Source: Candidatus Sulfotelmatobacter sp. (GTDB taxonomy: Bacteria > Acidobacteriota > Terriglobia > Terriglobales > Acidobacteriaceae). From it: a stretch of 61,931 nucleotides of DNA. The stretch's first letter is position 1; every line of letters begins with the position of its first letter. The stretch spans positions 1 through 61,931 of the forward strand of contig JASHOH010000173.1 of assembly GCA_030041215.1 (NCBI GenBank), given 5' to 3'. Of this stretch, positions 16,731-25,524 are shown piece by piece. The position numbers were made by a program, and so were the translations under genes. The notes beneath the pieces were generated by a model. That model saw nothing but the letters and a program-made list of their open reading frames with translations, made no database searches and was not told the origin of the DNA.

Positions 16731-18023
16731 ATGAAACCCAAAGCTGCGATCGTTCTTTTCAGCGCGTTGTCCCTGGGATTGACTCTCGCCAATGCGCAAG
16801 AACCCTCCTCGAGGCAAGCACCAAAGTTTGCTCACTACACGGTCGAAGACCTCGGCACCCTCGGAGGCGGGCCCAGCAGTCTCGCTTTCGGGGTCAACCG
16901 CTCGGGAGAGGTCGGCGGATTCTCGCAACTGCCATCAGGAAACCTGCAAGCCTTTCTTTGGCGCGACGGGTATATGGTCGACCTCGGAACGCTAGGCGGA
17001 CCCAATAGCATCGTTGCTGGCCCCGCAGACTTTGGCAACCAATGGGCGCTCTTCTCCGATACATCGATCACAGACCCGCTCGGAGAAGATTTTTGTGGCT
17101 TCAACACCAATCTCATATGCCTTGGGGCTTTGTGGGACGGGACAATGTGGCCCCTTCCCACCCTGGGCGGAAATAACGCTGAGGCTTTCACCGCGAACGT
17201 TCGCGGCGAAATCGTCGGCGCGGCCGAGAACAACACCGTCGATGCAAGCTGCCCCTTGCCTAAGGTTTTCGATTTTGAGGCCGTCCAGTGGGGACCCGAG
17301 TTGGGGGATGTTCGCGAACTTCGCCCGCTCCCCGGTGACGCCGTGGGATTTGCTCTCGGGCTCAACGACTTTGGCCAGGCAGTGGGCTCGTCTGGTACGT
17401 GCGCCAATACCACTTCCAACTCGGTATCAGGGTTGATTACCGGACCGCATGCCGTGCTCTGGCAGAACGGATCTCCCATTAACCTTGGCACCCTGGGAGG
17501 CGAGCTGGTCAGCGTTGCCGCGGCCATTAATAACCACGGCGAAGTAGTTGGAGCATCGGATTTGTCCGGGGATACAGCGGCTCACTCATTTCTGTGGACC
17601 AAGAAATCCGGAATGCAAGACCTAGGAACCTTGGGTACAGACCCATCCAACTTCGCAGGGTGGATCAACAATAAGGAACAGATCGTTGGTTGGTCCTGTG
17701 ACAGCAGTGGCAACTGCCGCGCCTACCTCTGGCAGTCCTATCAAATGGTGGATCTCAACACCCTCATCCCCGCAGATTCGCCGTTGTATTTGATACTCGC
17801 CTTCGGGATCAATGATGACGGGGAGATCGTCGGTCAGGCTGTTGACAACACCACCGGCGACCTGCACGCCTTTCTCGCAAGGCCTGTCCCACCAGAGGTC
17901 AGTAGTCCGAGCGTCGGACAACGCGCGACCAGCAAGACCACTCCAGTAGTCCTTCCGGAGAATGTTCGGGCGCTGCTTCAGAAGCACTTGCCTATGCGAA
18001 CCAGAACCCTTGCGTCGCAATGA
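16731..18023 (+). CDS. Secreted HAF-repeat protein
   Basis: 430 residues with a signal peptide (MKPKAAIVLFSALSLGLTLA, cut near NAQ). About seven repeats of the HAF type follow (DLGTLGG...A.GIN..GEVVG; for example at residues 42, 83, 143, 246, 298 and 341), probably forming a beta-propeller-like extracellular domain. A C-terminal tail of about 40 residues is unrelated. The function of HAF proteins is unknown. The start has AAGGAGACC seven bases upstream. It is first of three same-strand genes for secreted proteins, which may be co-transcribed. Confidence 0.88.
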   Translation: MKPKAAIVLFSALSLGLTLANAQEPSSRQAPKFAHYTVEDLGTLGGGPSSLAFGVNRSGEVGGFSQLPSGNLQAFLWRDGYMVDLGTLGGPNSIVAGPADFGNQWALFSDTSITDPLGEDFCGFNTNLICLGALWDGTMWPLPTLGGNNAEAFTANVRGEIVGAAENNTVDASCPLPKVFDFEAVQWGPELGDVRELRPLPGDAVGFALGLNDFGQAVGSSGTCANTTSNSVSGLITGPHAVLWQNGSPINLGTLGGELVSVAAAINNHGEVVGASDLSGDTAAHSFLWTKKSGMQDLGTLGTDPSNFAGWINNKEQIVGWSCDSSGNCRAYLWQSYQMVDLNTLIPADSPLYLILAFGINDDGEIVGQAVDNTTGDLHAFLARPVPPEVSSPSVGQRATSKTTPVVLPENVRALLQKHLPMRTRTLASQ

Positions 18024-18142
18024 CCTCGTAAGAGGATGCGAAAGGGAGCGGGCTCGTTGGAAACGCACCCACTCCCACACTCTGCAACGCAACTCCTGCC
18101 ATAAGCGGACTTACTACCAAGAATAGAGAGGGCGCGACGGTT

Positions 18143-18724
18143 ATGAAGCTAAGTGTAAACACAACACTGTTACTGATCATGGCTTGCATCTGTCAAGCCC
18201 AATCAACCCGAACTGACCCGTCTTCGATTTTGGGAAGTGGCGCAAAGCTGCTTTTGCTCGAGAAAAATGAAGGTGAACTGCGGATATGGCGCGATTTCGC
18301 CCCTGAAACGCTCATGCTGAAGGTGAGTCCGCAAAACAACGGCTCTCAGCACCTCGTCTTGGTAACAGAAGACCTGGCTCCGGGAGACACCATTCCCACG
18401 CACAAGCACCTCGGCCAGGATGAAATCGTCTTGATCCAAGCCGGAACCGTGCATGTTCGGTTAGGCGAGCATGAGCGTGATCTGCATGCGGGCGGGCTCG
18501 TATTCATTCCGGCTTATACCTGGGTCGGTATGAAGGTCATTGGCTCCGACCCCGCCAGCCTGGTGGCGATATTTTCAGCGCCCGGCTTCGAGAACCACTT
18601 GCGGTGCGCATCAGTCCCGGCCAACGAGAAACCGACACCCATGACGCTTGCGGATTGGAAACAGTGCGATCACGACGGGCATGTCGTCTACAGGGACCGT
18701 GGAGAGGAAGACTCTAAGAACTAA
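18143..18724 (+). CDS. Secreted cupin-domain protein
   Basis: 193 residues. A signal peptide (MKLSVNTTLLLIMACICQAQ) precedes a single cupin barrel. Motif 1 is complete: GDTIPTHKH-LGQDE-IVLIQAG with the two metal-binding His and the Glu. Motif 2 (HAGGLVFIPAYTWVGMKV) has lost the usual His-containing P-x-x-x-x-H end, with Trp at that place. A metal-binding enzyme or a sugar/small-molecule binder outside the cytoplasm is possible. It lies 119 bases after the HAF gene on the same strand. Confidence 0.82.
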   Translation: MKLSVNTTLLLIMACICQAQSTRTDPSSILGSGAKLLLLEKNEGELRIWRDFAPETLMLKVSPQNNGSQHLVLVTEDLAPGDTIPTHKHLGQDEIVLIQAGTVHVRLGEHERDLHAGGLVFIPAYTWVGMKVIGSDPASLVAIFSAPGFENHLRCASVPANEKPTPMTLADWKQCDHDGHVVYRDRGEEDSKN

Positions 18725-18888
18725 ACGCTCGCTCGAAAGGAGGCCCCGGCTGCGGGGACCTCCGGGATTGGCATTGGTCTCAGGCTGCGGATGGATCGCC
18801 TTTGGTCTGTTTGGAGTCGCTGCTGAAGTCGCGCTAGGTGGGGCCCTGCAAGAGGAAAGAAAAAGCAAATCAAGGAGCAGGAGTGCTT

Positions 18889-21120
18889 ATGAAAACAATG
18901 AGGGCATCGTTCTCTGGTAAAACTCAGGTTCTGTCGTCACTGCTTCTGTTGCTGAGCTTGTTCTCCTGGAGTGCAGCCTATGCGCAGATCACGCCCAGCG
19001 GCGACTCCTATACCAACACCGCCGATCCGACAACCAACTACGGCGCCAAGACCCTGCTCGACGTCGATGGCGCCACGCAGACCACTTACATTCAATTTGA
19101 TCTGGCGTCGATTCCTGCTGGCGCCACTGTCAGCCAGGCCACGCTCAAGCTCTACGTGAATGCCGTCACCACGGCCGGTAGCTTCAATGTGGACTACGTC
19201 AACGGTGCGTGGAGGGAGAGCACGATTGACGCCAGCAACGCTCCCGCTCTGGGCACGACGATTGCCTCCGACGTGGCCATTACCACGGCGGACAAGAATC
19301 AGTACATCCTGATCGACATCACGCCCGCGGTGCAAGCGTGGCTGAGCGGCAGTACTGCGAATGACGGCATTGCGCTGGTGGCCAACAGTACGTTCAACGC
19401 CAGCTTTGACAGCAAAGAGAACACGACGACCAGCCATCCGGCGGAGTTGGACATCGTGTTCGGCACGATCACGGGGGTGACGACGGCCAGCGGCAGCGGG
19501 CTAACAGGCGGCGGCACGAGCGGCACGCTGAACTTGGGTCTGCTGAGCACGTGTGCGAGTGGGCAAGTGCTGGAATGGAACGGCAGCGCGTGGGCGTGCG
19601 CCACTGCACAAGGCACGGGCACGATCACAGGCGTCACCGCAGGCACAGATCTCACCGGCGGTGGCACGAGCGGCAATGTCACGTTGAACCTGAATACCAC
19701 GGCGCTCAATTCGACGTACGCACAGCTAGCTGCGGTCAATTACTTCACCAACACTCAGAGTGTGACCGGCAATTTGATTGTGAGCGGGGTGGTTGCAGGC
19801 GGTGGATTTCAGATTGGGAGCAACCTGTTCGCCTTCGGCTCCTATGCCAATGCGAATACCTTCTTTGGCTTCGCCGGAAACACCACGATGACGGGCGGGT
19901 CCAACACTGCCAGCGGCTACCAGGCGCTCCTCTCCAACACCACGGGCTACCGAAACACCGCCAGCGGCTACTACGCGCTCTTCTCCAACAGCTCGGGTTC
20001 CTACAACACCGCAAGCGGGGACAGCGCGCTCTATTCCAACAGCTCGGGTTCCTACAACACCGCCAGCGGGGACAGCGCGCTCTATTACAACACGACGGCC
20101 GATTACAACACCGCCAGCGGCTACGAGGCGCTCGCCTACAACACCACGGGCGGCCCCAACGACGCTTTTGGCTACCAGGCGCTCGTCTCCAACACCGTGG
20201 GCAGCCAAAACGTTGCAGTAGGCCATCAGGCGCTGTACTCCAATGTCGGGGACTCCGCCGATGACGGATGGTGGAACACCGCAGTGGGCTACCAGGCGCT
20301 CTACACGAACAACGACACCAGTGGCGAGGGCGTCTATGCCACCCAGAACGTCGCCGTCGGCAGCTACGCGCTCTTCTCCAACAGCTCGGGTTCCTTCAAC
20401 ACCGCTAGCGGCTACGTGGCGCTCTATTCCAACAGCTCGGGTACCTTCAACACCGCCGTCGGCAACGGCTCGCTCTCCTCCAACACCATGGGCAACGACA
20501 ACACCGCCGTCGGTGCGGGGGCGCTCGACAACAACACCACGGGCAGCAACCTCACCTGCGTCGGCGTTAACTGCACCGCGAGCGCTGACGGCCTCAAGAA
20601 TGCCACCGCGATCGGCGCTCATGCCGTAGTCGGCGCGAGCAACTCTCTGGTGTTGGGAGGCACTGACAAGTATGCGGTCAAGGTGGGCATTGGCACAACC
20701 ACACCGTCCAACATTCTCACCATCGGCAGGGGCACGGGTCATCCGGTCAGCGATAGCTGGGAGACCTACAGCTCAAGTCGTTGGAAGACCAACATCCAGA
20801 CGCTGCACGGTGCGCTGGGGAAGGTCGAACAACTGCGTGGCGTTTCGTACGACCTCAAGGCAAACGGCAAACACGAAGTGGGTGTGATTGCCGAAGAAGT
20901 GGGCGCAGTGGTTCCCGAGGTTGTGACCTGGGACGACAATGGCAAAGATGCCCAGAGTGTCGATTACAGTCGTCTGACCGCGCTGCTGATCGAGGCGGTC
21001 AAGCAGCAACAGCTGGAAATTCGTGACCTGAAGTCTGAGCTTCGGGCTACACGCCAGACTCTTCAGAAGGTGAAAGCGCAAGTAGCCGCTGCTCAGCCCG
21101 CACTGGTGGCGACGAAGTGA
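18889..21120 (+). CDS. Secreted fibre protein: DNRLRE domain, YadA-like head repeats and S74 chaperone domain
   Basis: 743 residues. The ATG at 18889 has AGGAG nine bases upstream and yields a clean signal peptide ending AYA-Q; the in-frame start at 18838 does not. Residues about 36-190 form a DNRLRE (CBM96-type) beta-sandwich. Linkers of GLTGGGTSG type follow. Residues about 337-560 are some 13 units of a 16-residue repeat (NTASGYxALxSNSSGS), like the trimeric beta-roll of YadA heads. The C-terminus is a peptidase S74 intramolecular chaperone with SSSRWKTNI (cleavage Ser and catalytic Lys five apart), GVIAEEVG and a terminal coiled coil. S74 domains assemble trimers and cleave themselves off, so a trimeric surface fibre is likely. 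A terminator follows at 21149. Confidence 0.88.
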   Translation: MKTMRASFSGKTQVLSSLLLLLSLFSWSAAYAQITPSGDSYTNTADPTTNYGAKTLLDVDGATQTTYIQFDLASIPAGATVSQATLKLYVNAVTTAGSFNVDYVNGAWRESTIDASNAPALGTTIASDVAITTADKNQYILIDITPAVQAWLSGSTANDGIALVANSTFNASFDSKENTTTSHPAELDIVFGTITGVTTASGSGLTGGGTSGTLNLGLLSTCASGQVLEWNGSAWACATAQGTGTITGVTAGTDLTGGGTSGNVTLNLNTTALNSTYAQLAAVNYFTNTQSVTGNLIVSGVVAGGGFQIGSNLFAFGSYANANTFFGFAGNTTMTGGSNTASGYQALLSNTTGYRNTASGYYALFSNSSGSYNTASGDSALYSNSSGSYNTASGDSALYYNTTADYNTASGYEALAYNTTGGPNDAFGYQALVSNTVGSQNVAVGHQALYSNVGDSADDGWWNTAVGYQALYTNNDTSGEGVYATQNVAVGSYALFSNSSGSFNTASGYVALYSNSSGTFNTAVGNGSLSSNTMGNDNTAVGAGALDNNTTGSNLTCVGVNCTASADGLKNATAIGAHAVVGASNSLVLGGTDKYAVKVGIGTTTPSNILTIGRGTGHPVSDSWETYSSSRWKTNIQTLHGALGKVEQLRGVSYDLKANGKHEVGVIAEEVGAVVPEVVTWDDNGKDAQSVDYSRLTALLIEAVKQQQLEIRDLKSELRATRQTLQKVKAQVAAAQPALVATK
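19900..20570 (+). repeat. In-frame 48-base direct repeats coding for the fibre head
   Basis: Roughly 13 tandem units, mostly 48 bases, with core AACACCGCCAGCGGCTAC and CTCCAACAGCTCGGGTTCC. The units near 19990 and 20040 are nearly identical, so recombination could change the number. This is coding repetition, not a CRISPR array. Confidence 0.85.
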
Positions 21121-21148
21121 ACGCTGTGAGTCAACCAGCACAGAATTT

Positions 21149-21175
21149 GCCGCTCGGTTTCGGGCGGCTTTTTTT
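21149..21175 (+). terminator. Rho-independent terminator after the fibre gene
   Basis: Stem GCCGCTCG / CGGGCGGC (one T-G pair) with loop GTTT and seven T residues directly after, 28 bases past the stop codon. Confidence 0.85.
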
Positions 21176-21268
21176 GTGAAAGAACCTCAGTCAGAGTAGG
21201 CGAGGCGGCAGCGGTTTTGTTAGACGCTCTTAGGCGCTGCCTTCAACCGGCCCTTCTGCCAACCGATA

Positions 21269-21988
21269 CTACTGCAGCGATTTCGGATCAGACTTGTTCT
21301 TCGGCGACTTCTTATCCAATATTGAAACTAGTTCGCTGGCACAGGCGGGTACCGCCACTTTGTGCTCCACGATAATTTCTTTGGCGGTCAGCCTCTTGCC
21401 GTAGAGCTTCTCGTTCGCGCTATTATCGGAGCGCAGGGTTGAGCCTTCCAGAGAGACTCCAGCGAACAGCCCCTTGCTTCGCGAGTAGGAAAGAATTTCC
21501 GCGTTCATAACGATGTCGGTGGCGCCTTCGGCCGTGCGTCCCTTAGGGCCGGCCGCGGCGGAGGCGTCGGCCCCGAGCTTTACTTTGCTCGAAAGGAGCG
21601 AGCGCGCCCCTTTGGGGTTCATCACCAATAAAACAAAGTCCGTTGCCTCGCCGCCAAGCTGAAAGCCAATGCTTACGCCTTCCAGCGCATACAGTGCGGG
21701 GGGACCCCATGGCCCAGTATAGTGTTCGCCGCTGCGGCACAACATCAACCCGCGGCCATAGCTGCCTCCGATCCCAAAGGCGCCTTTCTTCACCGAGGGA
21801 AGCACAACCACGCACTCGGCTTTGTCGAGCAGGTCCTGCGGGATGTCGTCGGGAATATTCAAAATCTCTTTCATCACCTCGCCCGCCGCTTTGCAGCGGT
21901 CTTCCTCGTGAACATCGTTGGCGGCAAATGTGGTCGAAGCACAGAAACAGATGGCTATCAGTCCGGCTACAATTCTGTTCATCCTCAT
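21269..21988 (-). CDS. Secreted SYLF (Ysc84/DUF500) lipid-binding-type protein
   Basis: 239 residues with a signal peptide (residues 1-22, ending TFA-AND). The SYLF signatures follow: AECVVVLPSVKKGAFGIGGSYGRG, GVSIGFQLGGEATDFVLLVMN and a late SRSKGLFAGVSLEGSTL. In eukaryotes SYLF binds phosphoinositides; bacterial members are secreted with no settled role. The first ATG has GGAG eight bases upstream; the Met at residue 3 is an alternative. A Lys/Ser-rich tail ends the protein. The gene is convergent with the fibre gene and divergent from the VWA gene. Confidence 0.9.
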   Translation of the reverse strand: MRMNRIVAGLIAICFCASTTFAANDVHEEDRCKAAGEVMKEILNIPDDIPQDLLDKAECVVVLPSVKKGAFGIGGSYGRGLMLCRSGEHYTGPWGPPALYALEGVSIGFQLGGEATDFVLLVMNPKGARSLLSSKVKLGADASAAAGPKGRTAEGATDIVMNAEILSYSRSKGLFAGVSLEGSTLRSDNSANEKLYGKRLTAKEIIVEHKVAVPACASELVSILDKKSPKNKSDPKSLQ

Positions 21989-22285
21989 CGTTGGTTCTCC
22001 GTAACGGCGACCCTTTGTTCTGATGACATCTTATTCTTCGCTGGCTGAACGCGGCCATGTGGAAATCCGCGCAAAGGGTGCCTCCCTACATGGAAGCACT
22101 CAGGCACGTATCTTGCCTATGACCAAATGAGTGCTCCTTTTGTAACTTGGCACCCGGCATAAGCCCTTCTAAATTGAGTGAGATTGCGGGTTTAGCTCAC
22201 ACAGAATTCGGCCCCCGGCGTGCATCTAATTAGTGGGGAGGCCTGTTTCGGGCGGCGTAGAATGCAATTTTTGGACTTCCTGGGA

Positions 22286-23293
22286 ATGAAGTACATACAG
22301 ACGAGTCTGCGGGTTTGGGTGCTGCTGGCGGGGTTGGCCGTGGTCTGCGTAGTTCCGGCTTTCACGCAAACTCACTCGTATGCCAGTAATTCCACCGGCC
22401 TGCCGTATTCGGAAATGCCCTCGGCCGCCTCAACGGACGACCAGCAAAGCGGCTCTCTGCTCACCATTCACAAGCGCGTCGATGAAGTGAATGTGCTTTT
22501 CATCGCCACTGATAAGCATGGCAAGTTTGTTCGAGATTTGAACCAGAACGATTTCTCCATTCTCGACGATCACAAGCCGCCGCAGTCGATCGTCAACTTC
22601 CGCCGCGAGACCGATTTGCCGCTTCACCTCGGTTTGCTCATCGACGTCAGCGGCTCGGTCAACAGCCGGTTCGAGTTCGAGCAGGACGCCGCCGTCAGCT
22701 TTCTCCAGCACACGCTCCGCGCTGGCTTCGACAAGGCGTTTGTTGTTGGCTTCAACACGCAGAGCCAGATGGCGCAGGATTTCACCGACAATGTTCAACT
22801 GCTCTCGGCCGGCGTGCACAAGTTGCATGATGGCGGCGGAACGGCCTTGTACGATGCCATCTACCGCGCCTGCAAAGAAAAGTTTCTGAAAGACCGCCCG
22901 GACCGTCCGGTGCGGAAAGCAATCGTTATCGTCAGTGATGGGGAAGACAATCAGAGCGAAGTTTCCCGCGCCCAGGCCATCGAAATGGCGCAGCGGGCGG
23001 AAGTCACCATCTATGCCATTTCAACCGACGACAGTGGCCTGATCCTGCGCGGTGACAAAAATCTTCAGCAGCTTGCCGATTCCACCGGCGGCCGCGCCTT
23101 CTTTCCATACAAGATGAAGGACGTGACCCGTTCCTTTGCAGCCATCGAAGACGAGCTTCGCAGCCAGTATGTAGTTTCCTATCGGCCCGCAGATTTCGAT
23201 GCCGACGGCCGCTACCGCTCGATTGAAATTTCCGCCTTGAAGAAAGACTTGCAGGTAAGAGCGCGCAAGGGATACTTCGCGCCGCAGCAGTGA
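22286..23293 (+). CDS. VWA-domain protein of the acidobacterial VWFA-related type
   Basis: 335 residues from the ATG that begins a normal signal peptide (MKYIQTSLRVWVLLAGLAVV...). The frame opens earlier at 22220 and 22262 and the start is uncertain. A short beta domain (VDEVNVLFIATDKHGKFVRDL) is followed by a von Willebrand A domain with the metal site DVSGSVN (Asp120) and IVIVSDGEDNQS. This order matches the VWFA-related Acidobacterial domain family. It is probably periplasmic or surface-bound, mediating protein contacts. It ends 42 bases before the convergent EF-hand gene. Confidence 0.9.
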   Translation: MKYIQTSLRVWVLLAGLAVVCVVPAFTQTHSYASNSTGLPYSEMPSAASTDDQQSGSLLTIHKRVDEVNVLFIATDKHGKFVRDLNQNDFSILDDHKPPQSIVNFRRETDLPLHLGLLIDVSGSVNSRFEFEQDAAVSFLQHTLRAGFDKAFVVGFNTQSQMAQDFTDNVQLLSAGVHKLHDGGGTALYDAIYRACKEKFLKDRPDRPVRKAIVIVSDGEDNQSEVSRAQAIEMAQRAEVTIYAISTDDSGLILRGDKNLQQLADSTGGRAFFPYKMKDVTRSFAAIEDELRSQYVVSYRPADFDADGRYRSIEISALKKDLQVRARKGYFAPQQ

Positions 23294-23334
23294 GTTCGTA
23301 GAGACCTTGGCCGCTCAACGACTTCAGTTCCAGC

Positions 23335-23652
23335 CTATTTCCCCACTGCGGTAAATTGTGCCCCCGGCGCTTGCGACTGCTTCAAGTCCTTTATGTCCAA
23401 TTTCCCGGTTCTCGCTTTGTCCAGGCGATCGAACTCCGCTGCCATAAACTTCATCCACTGGTCCTTGGAAACTTTGCCGCTCTTATCGGTTTCCATCAGC
23501 ATCAACAGCTGGGTCACCTGCGGCTGCCCCATAGCAACGAGATCCGGAGATTTGGGCACCGATGCCTTCTGCGCCGCCACGCTTCCTGTCAACAAAAACG
23601 CAAACGATAAAGCGGCCACGAAGGCACCGAATGGGTTCGCACATTTTAACAT
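23335..23652 (-). CDS. Small secreted protein with EF-hand-like loops
   Basis: 105 residues from the ATG at 23650-23652, which has GGAGGGCGG just upstream; the frame extends to 23940 without coding character. A signal peptide (LSFAFLLTGSVAAQ) is followed by a helical segment with two EF-hand-like loops, ETDKSGKVSKDQ and DKARTGKLDIKD. Several of the calcium-binding positions are non-canonical, so calcium binding is possible but not assured. No partner is evident beyond the convergent VWA gene. Confidence 0.75.
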   Translation of the reverse strand: MLKCANPFGAFVAALSFAFLLTGSVAAQKASVPKSPDLVAMGQPQVTQLLMLMETDKSGKVSKDQWMKFMAAEFDRLDKARTGKLDIKDLKQSQAPGAQFTAVGK

Positions 23653-23990
23653 CTTCCGCCCTCCACAGAGTCCATGCAGGCCTGCGCTTCGGCTCTGCTT
23701 GTACAGTATGGTTGGGCAATCGCATAGAGAAGTCCAATCGAAAAAATCAATCATTCGTAAAGATTTCTTGCATTCCCAGTTCCCGTGCTTTCTCTCAAAA
23801 ACAAAGGAAGGGAGGCTTGTCGCTTCCAGCGATAGCGGTACCATGTGCAACCCGTGTGTTTTTAAGGTTTTCCAACGTCGGCCCGATCGATTTTCATCCC
23901 CAGTGTGAGCCGCTGGCTCAGTTTGCACCCGTGCCTTCACTATGCTAACGTCCCATTGATTCCGCCAAAACAGGCGTCCAAGGAGCAGCT
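23653..23990. other. Divergent intergenic region between the EF-hand and LemA genes
   Basis: No gene or RNA is recognisable. It must contain the two promoters, but I see no strong match to the sigma-70 consensus on either strand; a TATGCT box near 23940 is the best candidate on the plus strand. Confidence 0.4.
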
Positions 23991-24539
23991 ATGACCGGCC
24001 TCATTCTCCTCGTAATTCTCGTCGTCATCGCCGTCGTTCTCATCGGGATGTACAACAGCCTGGTGCAGTTGCGCGTGCGCTGCGACTCGGCCTGGTCCGA
24101 CATTGACGTGCAACTCAAGCGCCGCCACGACCTCATTCCCAACCTGGTCGAAACCGTCAAAGGTTACGCCGCTCACGAAAAGGGCACGTTTGAAAACGTC
24201 GCCAAATATCGCTCTCAGGCCATGCAGGCAACCACGCCGGAAGGTAAAGCCATCGCCGAGAATCAGCTCACGGGAGCTCTCAAGAGCCTGTTTGCTGTCG
24301 CCGAAAACTATCCCCAACTGAAGGCTTCCGAAGAATTCACCCAGTTGCAGGCATCGCTGAGCCAGACCGAAGATTCAATTCAGAACACACGCCGCTATTA
24401 CAATGCTGTCGTGCGAGACCTGAATACAAAAATTCAGTCGTTCCCCGCTAACATCATCGCTGGCATGTTCGGATTTACTCCCTGCCAGTTCTTTGAAACC
24501 GCAGAAGCCGACCGCGAGCCGGTTGCAGTGAAGTTCTGA
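23991..24539 (+). CDS. LemA family protein
   Basis: 182 residues. One N-terminal membrane span (residues about 3-20) is followed by the LemA helical bundle with YNSLVQLRVRCDSAWSDIDVQLKRRHDLIPNLVETVKGYA and the terminal NIIAGMFGF segment. LemA proteins are membrane-anchored with the bundle outside the cytoplasm, and their role is not settled. A good AAGGAGCAGCT site precedes the ATG. The C-terminal tail of about 20 residues after FGF is short. Confidence 0.95.
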   Translation: MTGLILLVILVVIAVVLIGMYNSLVQLRVRCDSAWSDIDVQLKRRHDLIPNLVETVKGYAAHEKGTFENVAKYRSQAMQATTPEGKAIAENQLTGALKSLFAVAENYPQLKASEEFTQLQASLSQTEDSIQNTRRYYNAVVRDLNTKIQSFPANIIAGMFGFTPCQFFETAEADREPVAVKF

Positions 24540-24682
24540 ATTGTCAATGATTCAAACAAGGCAGGGCTCGGACGTCTGTCAATCCGATGAGTGATTTGCG
24601 TCCTCCACTTTGCGATCACAGTGCCACTCTTGACGTACTTGCCCGGGCGCGCCGAGAATAATGAAGCAGTCGCGAGGTGATC

Positions 24683-25243
24683 ATGCTGGCCTACATTTTC
24701 GTTCTGCTTGCCATCGCCGTTCGTTTTCTGCCGTTTGCGGGTCCATTGAATGTGCTGCCGCATGCGTGGCACTTTACACCGCTGGCGGCGTCGTTGCTGT
24801 TCTTTGGGGCGCGGGGATCGCGGCGGCAGATGTGGATTCCGCTCGTTCTTTTTGCGGCGACGGATGTCGTGCTCACGAAGTTCATCTATGCGTACTCGTT
24901 TTCGTGGGACCAGCTCGTCACCTGGGCCTGGTACGCGGCCATTCTGTGGCTGGGGACGAATCTGCGGGAGAAATCTGGCCCGGTTCGGGTGATTGGGGCG
25001 GCGCTGGCTAGTTCGGTTTCGTTTTTCCTGATCAGCAATTTCGCCGTGTGGGCAGCGTGGCCGAATATGTATCCGCGCGCCTGGAACGGGCTGATGATGT
25101 CTTACGCTGCCGGGCTTCCGTTCTTCCGCGGAACGGTGGAGAGTGATCTGTTCTTCTCGGTAGTCTTCTTTGGAACGCCGGTGTTTGTGGCGGCGCTTTC
25201 GCGCTGGGTGCGGAAGAGCAGCGATCATGCTGCCGCAGCTTAA
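24683..25243 (+). CDS. DUF6580-type integral membrane protein
   Basis: 186 residues, about five or six transmembrane spans, little soluble sequence. The opening LAYIFVLLAIAVRFLPF and GARGSRRQMWIPLVLFAATD segment match what I remember of DUF6580, a family resembling the membrane S-components of vitamin transporters in general build. The ATG at 24683 has GAGG five bases ahead; the GTG two codons earlier lies inside that site. Substrate unknown. It follows LemA on the same strand after 143 bases. Confidence 0.82.
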   Translation: MLAYIFVLLAIAVRFLPFAGPLNVLPHAWHFTPLAASLLFFGARGSRRQMWIPLVLFAATDVVLTKFIYAYSFSWDQLVTWAWYAAILWLGTNLREKSGPVRVIGAALASSVSFFLISNFAVWAAWPNMYPRAWNGLMMSYAAGLPFFRGTVESDLFFSVVFFGTPVFVAALSRWVRKSSDHAAAA

Positions 25244-25524
25244 TTCCGTCGCGGGCGGACAATAAGGGACCTCAGGGGCTGAAGCCCGTTTTGAAAAGGC
25301 AAGTTCCTTTATCGCAGCGCCGAAGCGCTGCGATACGCAAAATCCAAAATCACCACTAAAATCCCAAACCGCTGCAAAGTCCCAAAATCACGCTCGCTGG
25401 CTCGGCCAAAATCGTGCGCCACGGTGATTCGCGGGCAGGAGTGCCCGCGCCACACGGCCTCCGCCACACGGGCAAGGGTGCCCGCGTTACAGGGTCCACT
25501 CTACATGAACCGGCGCTTTCGCGC
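25244..25524. repeat. Intergenic hairpins between two convergent membrane-protein genes
   Basis: Contains a GGGGCTGAAGCCC hairpin (about 25273-25285), a CGCAGCGCCGAAGCGCTGCG hairpin (about 25315-25334) and a twofold GTGCCCGCG phrase (near 25441 and 25479). Similar GGGGCTAAAGCCC text recurs near 42411, so these are dispersed repeats; they may also end transcription from both sides. Confidence 0.5.

Noticed and set aside
19900..20570. Regular 48-base repeats considered as a CRISPR array
   Set aside because: They are coding, in frame and without unique spacers.
19726..20742. 338-codon frame antisense to the fibre head repeats
   Set aside because: Its repetitive sequence (GVVGTRAVG, GEERVVAAG) is the mirror of the coding repeats.
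22145..22170. Possible sigma-54 promoter (TTGGCACCCGGCATAAGCCC)
   Set aside because: The GG and GC are 12 bases apart instead of 10, and the TTGC half is missing.
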